Positions 24,189 through 32,871 of a stretch of DNA of 64,000 nucleotides are shown piece after piece. How positions within the stretch are numbered: position 1 is the first letter of the stretch; the number at the start of each line of letters is the position of its first letter. The DNA is from a virus. Location: positions 36,507-100,506 of IMG/VR virus record IMGVR_UViG_3300046513_000134. The stretch is one strand, 5' to 3'. Both the position numbers and the translations under genes were made by a program. The notes beneath the pieces were generated by a model. It did not search any database. It had not been told where the DNA came from and saw only the letters and a list, made by a program, of their open reading frames with translations.

Positions 24189-24204
24189 GTGCAATATGTT
24201 GCAA
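24189..24204. repeat. Palindrome copy 7 at lysis promoter
   Basis: GTGCAATATGTTGCAA between the -10 of the lysis promoter and the holin start; covers the expected transcription start. Confidence 0.8.
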
Positions 24205-24206
24205 TT

Positions 24207-24235
24207 GGTATCGGAGGAGGGCGGCCTGCTGTCAA
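24207..24235 (-). promoter_or_regulatory. Promoter of lysis operon with palindrome over start site
   Basis: Minus strand: perfect -35 TTGACA (24235-24230), 17-bp spacer, weak -10 GATACC (24212-24207). The recurring palindrome (24189-24204) begins 2 bp after the -10 and covers the expected start site, as an operator would. The first gene downstream is the holin. Confidence 0.55.
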
Positions 24236-24260
24236 CTCGGGCGGTCTAGCGCTGGAGCCG

Positions 24261-24905
24261 CTACTCCTCCGGGATTATCTCCACGAGGGTGAGGGGCGGC
24301 CAGTGGCTGTCGTCTTGATAATCTTCTGGAATTGGGTCGGCGTCTTTCAAGGTCCGGGCTGCGAAGATGTGGGCTTTCTTCCATGCCAAGGCGGTCTTTC
24401 CAAACGCGAACATCATATGGGCGTCCATGGCCAGCTTGGAGTTGTCGGCAGCGATCCATTCAAAGTCTTCGTCAGGATCGGCCCAACGCAGGTTGCCCTC
24501 TTCCGCCCCAGCCATAATCGCGGCCAAGGCGAGTGTCGCGGCTCCGGCGATGTCCTCGCGGTTGGCAGGTGCTGACTGGAATATCTTGCCGCCGAAGACG
24601 ACGCCGATGCTGATCCGTTTGTCGCGCTCGACATCGACGTCAGAGGCGCTTGGGCCTAGTGGTTCAGGCTCTGGCTCCATACCCAAATCTTCAGGCTTAA
24701 TGTACCCCCAGCGCTGCAGGGCGAAGTCAAACACCCGCAGATTACCGGGGTACTCGTCGGGAGGCGCGATGAAGGTGGCGTTGCTCGGCAGGAGCCACAC
24801 ACCTTCGTCCAGTTCAGCGGGGTTCTCCAGAGGGTCAGGGTCTGCATAGCCGAAGCCGATGAAGAACTTGTAGGTAGGGTCCACGTTATAGACGAGCTTG
24901 CTCAT
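24261..24905 (-). CDS. DUF4376-type tail-fibre-associated protein
   Basis: A 214-aa protein. The C-terminal part (RDKRISIGVVFGGKIFQS, then FEWIAADNSKLAMDAHMM and KAHIFAARTLKD) matches the DUF4376 pattern found in fibre-assembly or fibre-associated proteins. It lies 9 bp after the collar-domain fibre, consistent with a chaperone or fibre part. Confidence 0.75.
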   Translation of the reverse strand: MSKLVYNVDPTYKFFIGFGYADPDPLENPAELDEGVWLLPSNATFIAPPDEYPGNLRVFDFALQRWGYIKPEDLGMEPEPEPLGPSASDVDVERDKRISIGVVFGGKIFQSAPANREDIAGAATLALAAIMAGAEEGNLRWADPDEDFEWIAADNSKLAMDAHMMFAFGKTALAWKKAHIFAARTLKDADPIPEDYQDDSHWPPLTLVEIIPEE

Positions 24906-24914
24906 GATGGCCTC

Positions 24915-25979
24915 TTAATAGCGAATGCAGGCGAGGAGGGCGACGTTACGCGGGCGGGTTTCCGCGCCACCGGCAGCGGCGATCGAGATGCCGGTTCCAG
25001 CCCCGTAGATGCCGATACCCGTACCCGCAGCGGCTGTACCTGCGGTAATGTCTTTACCGTAACCGGGGTTACCGTCGAGCGAACCGTTTCTGTTACCGTC
25101 AACCAAATAACGGGTATAGTTGTGGGCGTGACCGGGGTCATAGACCGAGTGGGCATGCGTCGGGTCTGAAACGCCGTGGTTGTGGCTGGCGAACAGATGG
25201 GCCTGCAGTGACCCGAAGACACGGGATGCATCCACGCCACGCGCGTCGTCCCAGCCGCGAATGAACTCGCCACGCAGATCAGGAACGTTGAAGGTCGTGC
25301 TACCGTCCCCGACGCCGTAGGTCGTTCCTACCTGTGTGTACAGGGCCGCGTAGGTGGTTCGGCTGATGGCTGCGCCGTTGCACTTCAGCCAGCCAGTCGG
25401 AGGCGTGCTACGGGCGAACCAAGCGACCTGTGACGGGTCGCCGGCCGATACCGGTGCCGCGAAGACGTAGGCGACGCCAGCATTATCCGTGACGACAATG
25501 ATCGTCTGCCCGGCAACAACCGCGAGGTTGGAGCCCGAGCCGGTGACGATGTTCGCACCATTGGTGATCGTCAGAGACCCGGAGAAGCGCACGTACTTGA
25601 CGGCGTTTGCCCGAGTGCCGAAGGACGAGATCGCGGTAGTCCCCGAAATTATCACATGCTCGGTAGTGGTCGCCATGATGTCGGTGGTCGTGGCCGAGGC
25701 GACCGTCGTCTCTGGCCGGTGGTTGGTCAGATCCGGTATCCACTTGTGCGTGGTCGGATCGACGGTGCCGAGCAGCAAGTCGGCTGCCCCGTCGTAGCTT
25801 TTCATCAACCACTGCGCCGCAGCCGTGTCCAGCCACGTCTGGCCGGTCTGGATGTAACTGGGTCGCGCGGTCCCCGAGTGCGTCGTAGCAAGCGCCGTCC
25901 TGAAGCTGCCAATGATAGCGGCCAGCGCGGTGCCGGTTGTCGTGGTGGGGTTGATAGTGCTGAAATCGTACTGGCTCAT
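24915..25979 (-). CDS. Tail fibre with phage collar domain
   Basis: A 354-aa protein. Residues about 190-265 show the Collar (microcystin-dependent-protein) motif: PPTGWLKCNGAAISRTTY, YGVGDGSTTFNVPDLRGEF, RGWDDARGVD. The N-terminal half is Thr/Ala/Gly-rich beta sequence, the C-terminal end AETRPRNVALLACIRY is the typical closing segment. It is probably the distal receptor-binding fibre. Coupled by ATGA to the tail-tip protein. Confidence 0.88.
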   Translation of the reverse strand: MSQYDFSTINPTTTTGTALAAIIGSFRTALATTHSGTARPSYIQTGQTWLDTAAAQWLMKSYDGAADLLLGTVDPTTHKWIPDLTNHRPETTVASATTTDIMATTTEHVIISGTTAISSFGTRANAVKYVRFSGSLTITNGANIVTGSGSNLAVVAGQTIIVVTDNAGVAYVFAAPVSAGDPSQVAWFARSTPPTGWLKCNGAAISRTTYAALYTQVGTTYGVGDGSTTFNVPDLRGEFIRGWDDARGVDASRVFGSLQAHLFASHNHGVSDPTHAHSVYDPGHAHNYTRYLVDGNRNGSLDGNPGYGKDITAGTAAAGTGIGIYGAGTGISIAAAGGAETRPRNVALLACIRY

Positions 25980-28900
25980 CTCTTCACTCCGTAGCCGACC
26001 GCCGTGTAGTCGAAGGTGCGGCTGATTGCCGTCCCGACACTGTTATAATAACGGATGGTGAAGCCGTTCTCCGACTTCGCCGTGATCGCCGCACGGTCCC
26101 CGGTGGCCATGTCTTGGCTTGCCATCGAGAGACCCGTGAGGCCCTTAAACGGTGGGTCGAAGACGACGGTAAGCCCGCCTGTGGGAACCACTAGGTCATT
26201 TCCTGCTATGATGCGGTCAGGCATGTCAACGGTGACGTTGAGGGTACGGAGCACGGGCGTAACCGCAGGGTCGTACGAGATCAGCTTGGCGCGGAACTTG
26301 ATCGCCCTGAAATTAACGTCGCGGGTGATGAACGGCACCCATTCAGACCACGTCGGCTGGGACGTGATTAGTTCGGCCGCCCGGGTTACCGTTGCCGTGG
26401 TGGTCGGAATGATCGACGTTGGAGTAAGCCCTGTCTCAAGCTGGTAGTCAGAGAGGCGGCAAGCAAGCAAGCCGACCGTCCCGGCGTAAGCCTGTGCGTT
26501 GGCTACGGCGCAAGGGAAAACCCCGACGCGGGTATTGTTGGCCGCGCCTCCGGGGGACGGAGTGCCGCTAACCCAACAACGGAATAGGCCGTTACCTAGT
26601 TTCTGGACGCCGCATTGCCCGTTAGTAGCGGTACCCAGCGCTGTCTTGAACGTGACGGTAGGGTTGTTAGGGTCGGTCAAGTCAAAGTTGGCCGCGACTT
26701 GGTTGGATAAGATTTCGTCCCATATAAAAAGCTGAAACAGCTTTCGACCTTCGGGGTCGATGACGCAAGAGAAACAGCTCGCGATGTTGGATACCCGTGA
26801 GATGTTGGCCGCATAGAGTGCTTTGCTGGCATTGGTTGTCGAACTTTCGGTGATTTCCATCATGTTGGTGACGCCGTCAACGCTCTTGCGCGTTCCTACG
26901 GCAAAGGTCGCCGTTGTCGATTGCTTAGTCCAGAAAGCATTGGTGAAATCCCTTGACCAGAGCATGTAGTTCGTCTTGGCCTGCTCATCCAACAGCACTG
27001 GTGCGGCCAGCAGGTCGGCAGGGTTGAAGTTGTAGCGCGGGGCGTTAGCGGCCGCCGTCTTCAGGATGCCATCGGCGTCGAAGTAGGTTCCGGTCGAAGT
27101 GCGAGTTACAACGGCAGTCGGACTGTCCAGTGTCGTGGCATATTCGAGGGCGAAGTTCCACGCGTCGGAGGAAGCCGTCGAGAGCGCGTCCACCGTGGAC
27201 AGCGACGCCCACTTGTCGATCGTGTCGCGGCTGTCGAGGCCGAAGACTTCGATGGATGCCGTCAGGCGGGACGTGTATTCATCCCCAAGGTCCACGACCG
27301 TCGCGAAACTATAAACGCCAACCCCCGGGAAAGCCCCGCCAAAGGGCGTCAATTGCAAGTCGCCCAGCACCACCTGTGAATTGCCCTTGGCTCCAGAGAA
27401 AGTGGGGGCTTCGATCAGATCGACCACGGCGTTGCGGGCGGCGGCGGTGACCGTGTTGATCACCATGGCGACGCCGTCCGAGTAGGTCCCGACAAACGAC
27501 ACTGATCGGATCAGGAAGGTGCCGGCCATGGTCGGAAGCTGGATGCCGGTGCCGGTGGCGTGCTCCACGAGAATGACCGAGCCGTTCCACTCGGGGGTGG
27601 CGACGTTCGGGGTGTGGCGGATTTCGACGTGGCTGACATTGAGGATGTTGGGGATACGCCACGAGAACTGGCTCTGTTCCCCGAGCACCGAGATGCGGAA
27701 CTGGTCCGGGGTTGCCGGTGGAGACTGCAATCCTAGCAACAACACGTTGGTCGAGACGAGCCACCCTGACACGCCAGAGCCAAAGGCTCCGACCGATCGA
27801 ACCCGGAAATTGTAGGTGCCGCCCGGCAGATCCTGAATTGTGATGATCGGGTCATAAGTGTACCCGGCCACCTGCCAAGCGTTAAGCGTGCCGGCCGCGT
27901 CGCGGGTCTGGTACTGCCATTCGAACTGGCCGATACGAGGGTCCTTCGGCGCGGTGACCGCCCAGTCAAGGCCCATGATGGTGCCGGTCTGGCCGAGGGC
28001 ATAGGCGTATTCGTTGAACAACGGAGCCGTGGGGACGCCGAGAGGTCCAGACGGGATCTGCGAGGTATCGATCAGCGAGAACTGGGCATCGACGTCCACG
28101 GCCGCGAACTTCGACGGTTCGTACTGCAGGGTCATGATGTCGTACTTGTTGGGCTCGCTTTCCTTGATGGTGATGACGCGCCCGAGTTCCGGCACAAGAT
28201 CCGAGCGGGACAGCACCCACGTGCTTTGTTCGTCTGGGGCCACGGCAAAGGCGGGGCTGACCGTGATAGCCGATACTGGGTCGCCGTAGGTGTCGATGAC
28301 CACGTTGCTCTCCGCTACCGTGCCATCCGGCAGGGTAACATAAAGCCAGTAGAGGTTGCCCGGTTCGTAGGTGATCGGCTCGTCTATCTGGATGATCGAC
28401 TTGGTGCTCGCCAGCTTCTTGATCGAGGCGTAGTCAACGATCACCGTGCCCGCCGCCGAGCGCCATAGCCGTAGCCACGTCGTCGTCGCCGTTGCAACAA
28501 ATTGCACCTCGGTGTACGTCGCTGCATATGACGTATTGTGGAGGGTGGTGCCCCCTTGGGTTACCCCGATACGCACGCCGCACCCAGCGCCGTTGGTGAC
28601 GCCAAACCGCAGTATGTAGGTCTGGCCGATGACGGTCTTGAAGGACTGATCAGCGGCAACAGTCGCCGTGCCATTGCCGGTGAGGTTGAGTGCGCCGCTG
28701 GTGACCGTGGCGGTCGTGCCTGCCGGAGCGGTTATGGTCCAGCCGGTCAGCCCCTTGGCGAAGTGCCCGTTGTTCAGGAATTCCTGCGGGTCGCCAGAGC
28801 AGCGGCCACTCTGTTCGACACCGGCTTGTGACGGGTCCTGAATGGCAACGATGTCCCCCGGCCGTACCCCGGCATGATCGAGGCCGGCCTGATAGTTTAT

Positions 28901-30379
28901 GCTGTCGGTCTCAAACAGTTCGGTCAGCACCGTCCACTTGGCCATGCGATGGGCCTGACCTCGCGAGGTGCAGCCGACCGCTTCGAACTTGGTGTCGCGG
29001 TAGCCGTATTTGGCGATCCCCTGCTCATTCTGGTAGCAGGCGTAGTCTTCCTTGTAGAAGTCGTCGGGGTTGAGGAACTTGGCGAAGGCCACCGTGTGCC
29101 GGCTCTTCAGCGACGTGCTCTGGCGCTCGAAGGTGCCGTCGATGACGTTCGCCGGGTTGGCCAGCACCGAGGGGTCCTTCGGGCGGTCTTGCGTGGCGAT
29201 GATGGCCCCGGATGACCAGTAGCTCATGCCACGGAAGCACGAGGCCATGGAAGCGAGAGTATCGTAGGCTTCGCGCTTGGTGGAGATGACACCGTTGAAG
29301 GTCATGCGCGGTTCGCTGCCGCCGACGCCGTTGGGGACGTACTCGTCGCAATACTTGGCGATCTCGTAGAGGCCCCACTTGTCTACCTGCGAGATGTCCA
29401 CGTAGTTGCCGAGCCCGTAGCGATCGTTGACGATCATGTCATAGAAGACCCACGCCGGGTTGTTGGTCCACTCCAGCTTGAACGTGCCGTTCCATACCCC
29501 CGTGTAGACGGGGTTGCGACTGATGTTGCCGTTCACGTCGTAGAGGCGGGTGGTGTAGTTCGTCGGCACCCTGATGATGACGCCGTCGATCAGGTACTTG
29601 CGCTCCGGGATCTGCTGGTTGAACTGTTCGCCGTCGATCACCATGCCGATATAGGCGGTGTTCGGGTAGGTGAACTTGGCTTCGACGATCCCCTCGAACG
29701 ACGAGAAGTAGGTCTGGTTCTGCAGCTTGATCTCGCCGCTGTCGGCGGTGAAGCGCGTGACCCGGATTTCCCACGGCGCGCTGGCACCCGAGGGGTTCAC
29801 GGGCAGCTTGAAATAGAACTGCTTGTCGTACGGGGAGACGCACTTGCCGGTGAGGGTAACGACCCCCGAGGACACCGACCACGGCCCGCCTACATAGCGG
29901 ATGTCGATCTGGAACTGCACCGTCGTGCCGTTGATGTTGCCCTTGTCGTCGGATTTCGACAGCGTCGGGATACGAATGGTGACGACGGTGGCGTCATAGT
30001 CGGGGTCGGTCAGCGACCGGGTCAGTGGCACGCCGTACTTGACTTCGGCACCGACGTTGGTGATGGCTTCGACGCCGGAGGCTCCCGGCATCACCGACTG
30101 GTCGGGGTAACCGGCCCTGAAGTCCCAGTTGACGCCCTTGAAGTTATAGTCGCCAGAGGCCGAGACCAGCGGCGTCTCGTTCAGGTAGATAGACTTCGCG
30201 CCGTTGACGAGACCCTTGATGACGCCCTCGCCCAGCATGTCGAGCAGGCGAACCGTGGCCTTCGACCGAAGAGTGTTGGCGCTCTCCTTGCCGCTGTCCC
30301 CTCCTGACCCGCTTTTCCCGCCACCGCCCTTGCGGCCGTTGATGATGAACTGTGGCATGTCTGGTGCGTGAACGTGCAT
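25976..30379 (-). CDS. J: Tail tip / host specificity protein (lambda gpJ-like)
   Basis: A 1467-aa protein. It has the canonical N-terminus (RSKATVRLLDMLGEGVIKGL), a Phage-tail_3-like core with GDIVAIQDPSQAG, FN3-like repeats (about 790-1030), and the C-terminal GYGVKR. Two apparent insertions stand out: a carbohydrate-binding-like beta domain at about 525-650 (NNGHFAKGLTGWTIT, typical of CBM4/9) and another at about 1100-1340. It forms the tip that contacts the receptor. The alternative start at 30358 lacks a better ribosome site. Confidence 0.9.
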   Translation of the reverse strand: MHVHAPDMPQFIINGRKGGGGKSGSGGDSGKESANTLRSKATVRLLDMLGEGVIKGLVNGAKSIYLNETPLVSASGDYNFKGVNWDFRAGYPDQSVMPGASGVEAITNVGAEVKYGVPLTRSLTDPDYDATVVTIRIPTLSKSDDKGNINGTTVQFQIDIRYVGGPWSVSSGVVTLTGKCVSPYDKQFYFKLPVNPSGASAPWEIRVTRFTADSGEIKLQNQTYFSSFEGIVEAKFTYPNTAYIGMVIDGEQFNQQIPERKYLIDGVIIRVPTNYTTRLYDVNGNISRNPVYTGVWNGTFKLEWTNNPAWVFYDMIVNDRYGLGNYVDISQVDKWGLYEIAKYCDEYVPNGVGGSEPRMTFNGVISTKREAYDTLASMASCFRGMSYWSSGAIIATQDRPKDPSVLANPANVIDGTFERQSTSLKSRHTVAFAKFLNPDDFYKEDYACYQNEQGIAKYGYRDTKFEAVGCTSRGQAHRMAKWTVLTELFETDSINYQAGLDHAGVRPGDIVAIQDPSQAGVEQSGRCSGDPQEFLNNGHFAKGLTGWTITAPAGTTATVTSGALNLTGNGTATVAADQSFKTVIGQTYILRFGVTNGAGCGVRIGVTQGGTTLHNTSYAATYTEVQFVATATTTWLRLWRSAAGTVIVDYASIKKLASTKSIIQIDEPITYEPGNLYWLYVTLPDGTVAESNVVIDTYGDPVSAITVSPAFAVAPDEQSTWVLSRSDLVPELGRVITIKESEPNKYDIMTLQYEPSKFAAVDVDAQFSLIDTSQIPSGPLGVPTAPLFNEYAYALGQTGTIMGLDWAVTAPKDPRIGQFEWQYQTRDAAGTLNAWQVAGYTYDPIITIQDLPGGTYNFRVRSVGAFGSGVSGWLVSTNVLLLGLQSPPATPDQFRISVLGEQSQFSWRIPNILNVSHVEIRHTPNVATPEWNGSVILVEHATGTGIQLPTMAGTFLIRSVSFVGTYSDGVAMVINTVTAAARNAVVDLIEAPTFSGAKGNSQVVLGDLQLTPFGGAFPGVGVYSFATVVDLGDEYTSRLTASIEVFGLDSRDTIDKWASLSTVDALSTASSDAWNFALEYATTLDSPTAVVTRTSTGTYFDADGILKTAAANAPRYNFNPADLLAAPVLLDEQAKTNYMLWSRDFTNAFWTKQSTTATFAVGTRKSVDGVTNMMEITESSTTNASKALYAANISRVSNIASCFSCVIDPEGRKLFQLFIWDEILSNQVAANFDLTDPNNPTVTFKTALGTATNGQCGVQKLGNGLFRCWVSGTPSPGGAANNTRVGVFPCAVANAQAYAGTVGLLACRLSDYQLETGLTPTSIIPTTTATVTRAAELITSQPTWSEWVPFITRDVNFRAIKFRAKLISYDPAVTPVLRTLNVTVDMPDRIIAGNDLVVPTGGLTVVFDPPFKGLTGLSMASQDMATGDRAAITAKSENGFTIRYYNSVGTAISRTFDYTAVGYGVKR
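28492..28507. repeat. Palindrome copy 8
   Basis: TTGCAACAAATTGCAC inside the tail-tip gene at the end of its first carbohydrate-binding-like insertion. Confidence 0.75.
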
Positions 30380-30386
30380 CGTGGGC

Positions 30387-31013
30387 TCACTTGCTCGACT
30401 GGTTGGGGATGGCGATATCGACGGTAGACATGCCGGCAGACATCAGGACGGAGCCGACCATAATCCGGCCGTAGGGGACGGGGACGCCGCCGCCCTGTTC
30501 GGTCACGTTCAACTGGCCGTCGATCATGAAGCTGTCGTCCTTCTTGTCGTCAGCCTTCTTGTTGCTGGTCAGCATCTGCGAGACACCGGCCGCGATCAAC
30601 CCGAGGCCAAGAACCGCGAGGTTGCCGTAGGTCATGCCGCCCAACCCAAAGGTCGAGGCCATGGTCGTAGCCCCGCCGAGAGCCATTGGCACGAAGAAGG
30701 CCGTGGCGAGCAGGAATACCCCGGCGATGATCTTGATCAGGCCGCCCTTCTTGTTGCCCTTCAGGATGGGCATGATGTGGATGTCGCCCTTCTTGCCGAG
30801 CATCAGGTGGACGTCGTCCTGCCCGAGCACCAGCCCCTGCGTCCGGTCCTTGCCCCAGACGACATGGAAATTGTGCTTCTCAAGGAATTCCCGGAAACCT
30901 TCCAGTTGCACGGATAGGGCGCGGACGGCTTCCCCGAGGGAGGCAACCTCCAGCAGGAACGACGCTCCGTATTTCTTCTTGGCGAGGCCGTAGAGGCGCA
31001 CAGTCCTAAGCAT
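30387..31013 (-). CDS. I: Tail assembly protein I (lambda gpI-like)
   Basis: A 208-aa protein with a ubiquitin-like N-terminus (MLRTVRLYGLAKKKYGASF, VASLGEAVRAL), a central hydrophobic stretch (LIKIIAGVFLLATAFFVP) and C-terminal VPVPYGRIMVGSVLMSAGMS. Both parts match phage lambda tail assembly I. It is between K and J homologues, the conserved place. One-base overlap with the K gene. Confidence 0.88.
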   Translation of the reverse strand: MLRTVRLYGLAKKKYGASFLLEVASLGEAVRALSVQLEGFREFLEKHNFHVVWGKDRTQGLVLGQDDVHLMLGKKGDIHIMPILKGNKKGGLIKIIAGVFLLATAFFVPMALGGATTMASTFGLGGMTYGNLAVLGLGLIAAGVSQMLTSNKKADDKKDDSFMIDGQLNVTEQGGGVPVPYGRIMVGSVLMSAGMSTVDIAIPNQSSK

Positions 31014-31855
31014 TATTCTACCTCCGGGAGATCTTGGTGGCGGACAAGGAAATCGATGCGGTTCTGCCAGATGCTGCCGAGCTGGCGCTTGGAGAGCTGA
31101 TCGCCGGCATGGTGGGCGAATTCGTCGTCGCTGATGAAGACGCCTGCGTGGTTCCTGACCAGCGGCGAATGGAACTTGACGATGAAGCAGTCGCCCATCT
31201 GCGGGTAGTCGCGGTGAACGCGCTTGAACCCACGGCTTTCGAACAGGTCCATGTAGAGATCAACCTTGGCCTCACCCTGTTCGTTGGTCTCTTTCCACCA
31301 TGCGAGGTCGCGGGGGACGTCATCGAAGTGGATGCCCTGCAGGCGGTGCCAGTCGCGCACGAGGCTGTAGCAGTCGTTGATGCCGTGCAGGAAGCCCCGG
31401 CCAATCAGCGGGCGAATGGGCAGGCTGTCGCCCCACCAGACCGGGTTGCCGCAAGTGGTCTCGTCTACGACGGAGATACCGAACGGCCAGCCGCTGGCGA
31501 TCTGCGATGCCATGTCTTCCTTGGTCGGGGAACCGTCCGCCTTGACCAGCGTGCCATCAGTGTTCGTCTCCGGTCCCGACGTGTGGCTGTGGACAAAGCC
31601 TTCGATGTCGTCCTCGTAGGCCGCGTAATCGCGGATGTCGAAGCTGAAGGACGAATGCCGTTGGTCGGCCGGTGCTTGGTTCTCGACCGGCAGGAAACGG
31701 TTTCCCTTCAGGAAGAAGCCGCACGCCTCTTCCGGGAACTTCTCTAGGGCGTAAGCCTTCCAAGCATGCACCGCCATCGGGTGCGTGTTGTTCAGGCCGA
31801 TGTCATGCGCGCATGCGAGCAGCGCCGGGGAAACCACCGAAGGGATAGCTAGCAT
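31013..31855 (-). CDS. K: Tail assembly protein K: JAMM plus NlpC/P60 domains
   Basis: A 280-aa protein. N-terminal JAMM-like metalloprotease domain: EEACGFFL (Glu), VHSHTSG (His-x-His) and later TKEDM (Asp). C-terminal NlpC/P60 domain: NDCYSLVRDW (Cys nucleophile) and NHAGVFI (His). This is the lambda gpK architecture, believed to process tail tip or peptidoglycan. The start at 31855 overlaps the L gene by 53 bp; an ATG at 31915 is possible. Confidence 0.86.
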   Translation of the reverse strand: MLAIPSVVSPALLACAHDIGLNNTHPMAVHAWKAYALEKFPEEACGFFLKGNRFLPVENQAPADQRHSSFSFDIRDYAAYEDDIEGFVHSHTSGPETNTDGTLVKADGSPTKEDMASQIASGWPFGISVVDETTCGNPVWWGDSLPIRPLIGRGFLHGINDCYSLVRDWHRLQGIHFDDVPRDLAWWKETNEQGEAKVDLYMDLFESRGFKRVHRDYPQMGDCFIVKFHSPLVRNHAGVFISDDEFAHHAGDQLSKRQLGSIWQNRIDFLVRHQDLPEVE

Positions 31856-32516
31856 TGGGTCCGAACCTCTTTTTGCAGCATGTGTCGAAGCGCCGGGATG
31901 GCGTATCGTGGTCATTGGTTGTCGGGACACCCTTCTCGTCAAACGAGCCGCGTGCGCCGGTATAGGGGCACTGGACCCCGGTGTAGTCGAAGGCGGTGCC
32001 TGTCCAGTTACGGTAGCGCCACAGGCAGAAGTCGCGGATGACGGTGCGGGCCGGGAGCTGAATACCCTGCTGATCCATCGCGGCCGCCAGCTTCCACTCG
32101 ACTTGGAACTTGGTGTGCTTGGTCTTCTGCTCGAAGGTGTAGATCTCCGGGGCGAACATCGCCGCGCCGTCCGTCTCTGCGCCGTCGTCCAGAAACTGGG
32201 CGTAGGTCTTGATGCGGGTCAGCTTCGCCCCGATAAGATCGTCGTACTGGGCGGCTATGCCCGAGACGAAACGGGTGGCGTTCGCCAGTTTGATTATGGG
32301 CTGGGGGAGTGGCCCCTGCCCTGACCATTCGAAACCGTCTGCCTGCACGTCGGCAAAGGTGAAGTGCACCCCACCGAAATCGGCCGAACCAGAAGGGCAG
32401 AAGTTCCATACTTGGTTGGTGCCGATCGGGTTTAGATCGACAATGAAGAGTTCGACCAGTGCGCCCGGTTCGAGCTTCTGCGAGGCGCGTTGTACTTTGG
32501 CGTTGGTTACGGTCAC
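31803..32516 (-). CDS. L: Minor tail protein L (lambda gpL-like)
   Basis: A 237-aa protein with ALVELFIVDLNPIG at the start and the C-terminal pattern FCLWRY, QCPYTG, DTCCKKRFG and YPFGGFPGAAR. The four C-terminal Cys match the iron-sulfur cluster ligands known in lambda gpL. It is part of the tail tip. Start 32516 is coupled to M by ATGA. Confidence 0.9.
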   Translation of the reverse strand: MTVTNAKVQRASQKLEPGALVELFIVDLNPIGTNQVWNFCPSGSADFGGVHFTFADVQADGFEWSGQGPLPQPIIKLANATRFVSGIAAQYDDLIGAKLTRIKTYAQFLDDGAETDGAAMFAPEIYTFEQKTKHTKFQVEWKLAAAMDQQGIQLPARTVIRDFCLWRYRNWTGTAFDYTGVQCPYTGARGSFDEKGVPTTNDHDTPSRRFDTCCKKRFGPNASYPFGGFPGAARMRA

Positions 32517-32869
32517 GGGGTAAAGACCTCATTGAAGGTGGCGGTGAAGTCGTCGTGCTGGTCTGCAATGTGTTTCACTTCCCACTTCTCGCAGGTCCAC
32601 ATGCGGGGATCGATCTCGCCCGGCACGGTGAACCAGAACGACTGCCAGCCGGCGCGTTCGCGGAAGAAGTCGTCCAGATACTTGCTCTCTGCGCGGGTCA
32701 GGGTAGAGACGGTCAGCGAATAGCTCTGGTTGACGTTGTTGACGCCATCGCCGGCCCGCTGGACGTAGTTGCTGGAAAACTGTGCCTTGAGGACCTTGGC
32801 CTGACGCTGAGCGCCAGAGCCGAAGGAGACGTAGACGTCGTTGGGGAAGGTGAGGGTGTTCGTTGCCAT
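32513..32869 (-). CDS. M: Minor tail protein M (lambda gpM-like)
   Basis: A 118-aa protein with LTRAESKYLDDFFRERAGWQ and WFTVPGEIDPRMW, the pattern of phage minor tail protein M. Length fits the family. It lies between the tape measure and L genes and links them in the tail tip. Confidence 0.85.
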   Translation of the reverse strand: MATNTLTFPNDVYVSFGSGAQRQAKVLKAQFSSNYVQRAGDGVNNVNQSYSLTVSTLTRAESKYLDDFFRERAGWQSFWFTVPGEIDPRMWTCEKWEVKHIADQHDDFTATFNEVFTP

Positions 32870-32871
32870 CG

